NCBI GenBank assembly: GCA_018714385.1
Contig: DVNL01000004.1
Span: forward strand, 1 to 64,000
Reading direction: 5' to 3'
Length of the DNA: 64,000 nucleotides
Source of the DNA: Candidatus Enterosoma merdigallinarum
Lineage (GTDB): Bacteria > Bacillota_I > Bacilli_A > RFN20 > CAG-288
The notes beneath the pieces are model-generated. The model ran no database searches, had not been told where the DNA came from, and saw only the letters and a list, made by a program, of their open reading frames with translations. Positions 60,444 through 64,000 of the stretch are shown one piece after another; positions within the stretch are counted from its first letter, which is position 1, and every line of letters begins with the position of its first letter. The translations under genes were made by a program, and so were the position numbers.

Positions 60444-62771
60444 ATGGAAGATACCAAACTGCTGGAAGAGATACAGGCCATCGTCTCCCTGCTTTCCGTC
60501 CATTTCGCCACGGAAGGGATGCGGAAGTCCTTCGCCTACGAAACCATGAAGGCAAAGGATGCCGACGCTCTTTTTGCGATGCATGAATATCTCCGCGAAT
60601 GCGACAAGCTCCTCCACGAGGGGAAGAAGCCTCCCCTGCCTGCCTTGATGGACATGGCGAAGACATTCGGCGACCTCAAGCGCGGGATGGCCTTGGACGT
60701 CGAGTCCCTCTCTGCCGTCATGGATCTCCTCAAGGCATCCAAGACGATCCGCACGATGCTCGAGGAGAGACGAGACTGCGAAAGGCTTTTTGAGGAAAGC
60801 TATCTTCTCGATCCTCTGGAAAGTCTCGAACGGGAGCTGGAGAGAGCGATCGCCCCGGACATGACGATCGCCGATACTGCCTCGGCCAAGCTCCGGGAGA
60901 CCCGCCAGGAGATCGCCAGGACCAAGAAGAGCCTAGATGGGGCGATGCTTTCCTGTCTTAGTCGCTATGGCCGCTATCTTTCGAGCGATTCCGTTACCTT
61001 GAAAGGCGGGGACGAAGCCCTCCCGGTCAAGTTGGCCGACAAGGGAAACGTCCGCGGCAGCATCGTCGGCTATTCCGCCACGCGCGAGACCGTCTATATG
61101 GTCCCCTACGAGGTCCTGGACATGCGCAATCGCCTCGTCGCCCTGAAGCAGGAAGAGAGTGAGGAAATCCTCCGGATTCTCTCCGACTTGTCTTGGCGCT
61201 GCTCCAAGGAGTTGGACAAGATCGTCCGCGATTACGAGGTCGTTCAACGTTTGGATCGTTATTTCGGCTCAGCCTCCTTCGGTCAGTCCTACGATGGTTC
61301 GATCGCCGAACTTTCGGACGACGAGCTCACTCTTTCTTCCTTTTTCCATCCTTTGCTAAAGGCGGAAAAGGTCGTCAACAACTTTTTATCGTTAGGAAAA
61401 GACAAACCGCGAATTCTCCTCATCGCCGGGCCCAATGCCGGTGGAAAGTCGGTCTTGATTCGCGCTGTCGGCCTAGCCGTCTTGATGGACCGCATGGGCC
61501 TTTTCGTCCCGGCCCATGAAGGGGCCAGGATTCCTTTCTTGGATCATGTCTATTATCTGGGCGGAGACAACCAGTCGGTCCTCGACAATCTCTCCACCTT
61601 CTCGAGCCATCTGCTTGGCATCAAAGAGATCGCCTTGAAGGCGACGAAAGATTCCCTCGTCATCATCGACGAGGTCGGAGAAGGCACCTCGCCGAAGGAT
61701 GGCGAGGCTCTCGGCGTGAGCCTCTTGAAGTATTTCGAGAAGCTTTCTTCCTTTACCTTGCTCACCTCCCACTTCGACGGCGTCAAGAACTATGCGATGG
61801 AAGACGAGAAAGTCCTCTCGGGCGCGATGGAGTTCCGCAAGGAGACTCTCTCGCCGACCTATCGTCTCCTCCTCGGGACGACGGGCAACTCCTATGGTCT
61901 TCTTCTCGCCGAGAAGATGGGTCTTCCCGAAGCGATCCTCAAGGAGGCCAAGAACTATCAGGCCTCCCTTTCCACCCGGGACCTCGATTCCCTGATGGAA
62001 AAGGTGGCGGAGGAAAAGAACGAGCTCGATAGGAAACTCCAGGCCTTGGAGAGCCGGAAGAGGGAACTCGACCGTCTCGTCAAGAAAAGGCAGGAGCAGA
62101 TCCAGGCCATCAACGAAGAAAAGGGCAACATCCACCGCAAGGCCAAGGAGAAGATCGACCGTCTCGTCGAGAAACGCATCCAGGAAATCGACCAGGCCTT
62201 CCGCAGCCAGGGAAATCCCTCGACCTTCTCGGAAGTGAGCAAGGCCAAGGGCGAGCTCAACAAGATCCTCCGGGAAGAGATCCCTGCTCCCGTGGCGGCA
62301 AAGCCTGTGGTGAAAGTCCCCGAACTGAAAAAAGGAGACGAGGTGATAGACGAGGACAACCGCAAGGGCATCGTCGTGGACGTCAAGAAGAACGAGTGCA
62401 CCGTCGACTATGACGGCTTGAAGATTCGCCGGAAGATAGTGGGTCTCTCTCTTGCCCCGAGCCGACCTGTCCCGGTCAAGAAGAAGGTCTACGTCGATTC
62501 CGTCCATCTCGATCTCCTTCCCTCCAGGGGCATGGAGCTCAACATCATCGGACTCCATGTCGATGAGGCGATGAGGGAAGTCGTCTCCTTCCTCGATTCG
62601 TCCAGGCTCCGCCGGTTCGGCCATGTCCGGATCATCCACGGAGCGGGGACGTTCGCACTCAAGAACGCGGTATGGAAATATCTCCATAACCATCCGGAAT
62701 TCGTCAAGTCCTATCGGCTCGGCCAGGAAGGGGAGGGAGGCCTTGGGGCCACCGTGGTGGAGCTGAAATGA
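60444..62771 (+). CDS. mutS2: MutS2 (DNA or ribosome-rescue ATPase)
   Basis: A 775-residue MutS2. The lever and core domains are followed by the ATPase with Walker A LLIAGPNAGGKSVLIRA and Walker B LVIIDEVGEGTSPKDG, then a long coiled coil (about 500-610), a KOW-like segment (KKGDEVIDEDNRKGIVVDV) and a C-terminal Smr nuclease domain (ELNIIGLHVDEAMREVV ... RIIHGAGTFAL). TAAAAT ends nine bases before the ATG and no ribosome-binding site is visible, so the mRNA looks leaderless. MutS2 has been linked to recombination control and collided-ribosome rescue. Confidence 0.95.
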   Translation: MEDTKLLEEIQAIVSLLSVHFATEGMRKSFAYETMKAKDADALFAMHEYLRECDKLLHEGKKPPLPALMDMAKTFGDLKRGMALDVESLSAVMDLLKASKTIRTMLEERRDCERLFEESYLLDPLESLERELERAIAPDMTIADTASAKLRETRQEIARTKKSLDGAMLSCLSRYGRYLSSDSVTLKGGDEALPVKLADKGNVRGSIVGYSATRETVYMVPYEVLDMRNRLVALKQEESEEILRILSDLSWRCSKELDKIVRDYEVVQRLDRYFGSASFGQSYDGSIAELSDDELTLSSFFHPLLKAEKVVNNFLSLGKDKPRILLIAGPNAGGKSVLIRAVGLAVLMDRMGLFVPAHEGARIPFLDHVYYLGGDNQSVLDNLSTFSSHLLGIKEIALKATKDSLVIIDEVGEGTSPKDGEALGVSLLKYFEKLSSFTLLTSHFDGVKNYAMEDEKVLSGAMEFRKETLSPTYRLLLGTTGNSYGLLLAEKMGLPEAILKEAKNYQASLSTRDLDSLMEKVAEEKNELDRKLQALESRKRELDRLVKKRQEQIQAINEEKGNIHRKAKEKIDRLVEKRIQEIDQAFRSQGNPSTFSEVSKAKGELNKILREEIPAPVAAKPVVKVPELKKGDEVIDEDNRKGIVVDVKKNECTVDYDGLKIRRKIVGLSLAPSRPVPVKKKVYVDSVHLDLLPSRGMELNIIGLHVDEAMREVVSFLDSSRLRRFGHVRIIHGAGTFALKNAVWKYLHNHPEFVKSYRLGQEGEGGLGATVVELK

Positions 62772-64000
62772 ACTACCTCGACATCCCGGTCCTGCGGGAG
62801 AAGATCGCCCTCCTTCCCGACAAGCCGGGCTCCTATCAGATGAAGGACGGGGCGGGGACGATTATCTACGTCGGCAAGGCGAAAAGCCTTCTCAAGCGCG
62901 TCAAGCAGTATTTCACGAGGCCCCAAAGGGGCAAGGTCATGCGCATGGTGATGGAGATACGGGATTTCGATATCATCGAGACGGAGACCGAGAAGGAGGC
63001 CCTCCTCTTGGAGATATCTCTCATCCACCGCTACTATCCCAAATACAACATCATGCTCATGGACGACAGGATGTATCCCTATATTGCCTTGAAGAAGGAG
63101 GGAGATCCCTATCTCAAGATCGCACGCTCGGACAGGGAGAAAGGCTATTATTTCTTTGGCCCCTATCCCAACAGCTCCATGGCTTACCGGATCATCGACC
63201 TCCTCAACAAGATCTATCCGCTCCGAAAATGCAAGAATATCCCGTCAAAGCCTTGTCTCTATTACCATCTCGGGCAGTGCCTTGCCCCTTGTATCCGCAA
63301 GATCCCGGATGCGGAGTACCGGAACATGGTCGACGGGATCGTCCGATTCCTCAAGGGGGACAAGAAGGATGTCGAAAGCCGACTTAGGGCTGAGATGAGA
63401 CGCCATAGCGAGAACCTGGAATTCGAAAAGGCGAAGGAAGTCAAGGACGTGCTCGATGCGATCGAGAACATCACCTCGCGCCAAAAGGTCATGTTCGAGG
63501 ATCACGTCGACAGGGACGTTGTCTCCTATGCCATACGAGAAGGCTATATCTGCGTGGTGTTTCTTCTTTACAGAAAGGGAGTGCTTCTCGGAAAGAATTC
63601 GTATGTCGAGGAATTGGAAGACGATGTCGACTCCTTTTTGGAAAGCATCATCGTTCAGTTCTATGACCGGCATCCCCACCCCAAGGAACTCATCGTCCCC
63701 AGCCCTTCCATGACTGAGGTCCTCACCTCCGCCCTGGGCTTTTCCTGCACTTCGCCTAGCCGGGGGAAAAGGAAAGATCTTCTTTCTCTCGCTCTTGAGA
63801 ACGCTAGGCAGATGCTCGATGAGCACTTCCAGACGGCAAGGCTCACGGATGACGTCCTCAAGCTTCTTGAGGAGCTTCAAGACAAGCTCTCCCTGAAGAA
63901 GACGCCTCTCGACATCGAACTTTACGACAATTCCCATACGCAGGGATACGAATGCGTCGGTGCGATGGTGAAGTACGTCAACGGCGTGAAGGCGCCGCAG
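62768..64000 (+). CDS. uvrC: Excinuclease ABC subunit C (5' part)
   Basis: The frame is open from the ATG at 62768 to the right edge, 411 codons. The start overlaps the mutS2 stop (ATGA). The N-terminal GIY-YIG nuclease (LPDKPGSYQMKDGAGTIIYVGKAKSLLKRVKQYF) is followed by the Cys-containing KCKNIPSKPCLYYHLGQCLAPC segment and a UvrB-interaction (UVR) helix pair near residues 205-235. The last residues (IELYDNSHTQGYECVGAMV) start the C-terminal RNase H-like nuclease. UvrC makes both incisions in nucleotide excision repair. Confidence 0.95.
   Translation, partial: MNYLDIPVLREKIALLPDKPGSYQMKDGAGTIIYVGKAKSLLKRVKQYFTRPQRGKVMRMVMEIRDFDIIETETEKEALLLEISLIHRYYPKYNIMLMDDRMYPYIALKKEGDPYLKIARSDREKGYYFFGPYPNSSMAYRIIDLLNKIYPLRKCKNIPSKPCLYYHLGQCLAPCIRKIPDAEYRNMVDGIVRFLKGDKKDVESRLRAEMRRHSENLEFEKAKEVKDVLDAIENITSRQKVMFEDHVDRDVVSYAIREGYICVVFLLYRKGVLLGKNSYVEELEDDVDSFLESIIVQFYDRHPHPKELIVPSPSMTEVLTSALGFSCTSPSRGKRKDLLSLALENARQMLDEHFQTARLTDDVLKLLEELQDKLSLKKTPLDIELYDNSHTQGYECVGAMVKYVNGVKAPQ

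Noticed and set aside
61473..62693. A 406-codon minus-strand frame opposite mutS2
   Set aside because: Same effect of codon bias; the plus strand holds Walker and Smr motifs.

Overview
The window looks like the chromosome of a Bacillota (Firmicutes) bacterium, probably a gut Bacilli/Erysipelotrichales-like lineage with the standard genetic code. The clues are rnhC (RNase HIII) beside mutS2, a GHKL/LytTR two-component pair, a type II-A CRISPR locus with csn2, short 5' leaders and several apparently leaderless core genes. Core genes are fairly GC-rich and favour G/C-ending codons. At least three AT-richer or mixed islands interrupt them. I assign no species.

Layout. 1-6.3 kb: AT-rich mobile element with a sigma-like protein, an HTH/zinc-ribbon protein, a SHOCT-like protein, two overlapping large serine recombinases and an HNH protein, ending in structured non-coding DNA. 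6.4-14.5 kb: defence island with an XRE regulator, two methyltransferase-like proteins, a GIY-YIG/helicase protein, an AbiJ-like protein and a GmrSD-type (DUF262/DUF1524) gene broken by an in-frame amber codon. 14.5-17.4 kb: decayed DNA with covarying hairpins, an XRE repressor with a divergent frameshifted partner and two matching operators, and a glycosyltransferase fused to an IS1595-type transposase remnant. 17.6-27.5 kb: extracytoplasmic locus in which a LytTR/GHKL pair lies between two lipoprotein-headed operons carrying a GH78 enzyme and a permuted GH3 enzyme. Both operons have paired direct repeats with a 21-bp period, so they probably form one regulon.

28.6-37.5 kb: complete type II-A CRISPR-Cas system. 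All cas genes run on the minus strand (cas9-cas1-cas2-csn2) into an array of 36 intact repeats plus one degenerate terminal repeat (36 spacers). A tracrRNA is readable just upstream of cas9 on the opposite strand. Its promoter and anti-repeat overlap the cas9 promoter, and the array promoter lies in the 3' end of csn2. Two adjacent spacers differ only at synonymous codon positions.

37.6-52.1 kb: second defence island with a DGQHR protein paired with a DNA methyltransferase, then a minus-strand operon running XRE-hsdM-hsdS-hsdR-DUF4145-GIY-YIG-TcmP-three-Cys radical-SAM-like protein, ending beside a tRNA-Leu(GAG). 52.2-64 kb: housekeeping genes (YgjP-like peptidase, TrmH-type methyltransferase, alpha/beta hydrolase, ileS, lspA, RluD-type synthase, rnhC, mutS2, partial uvrC).

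All family names rest on motif reading and memory of the families; no database search was run. Promoters, operators and RNA structures are read by eye.
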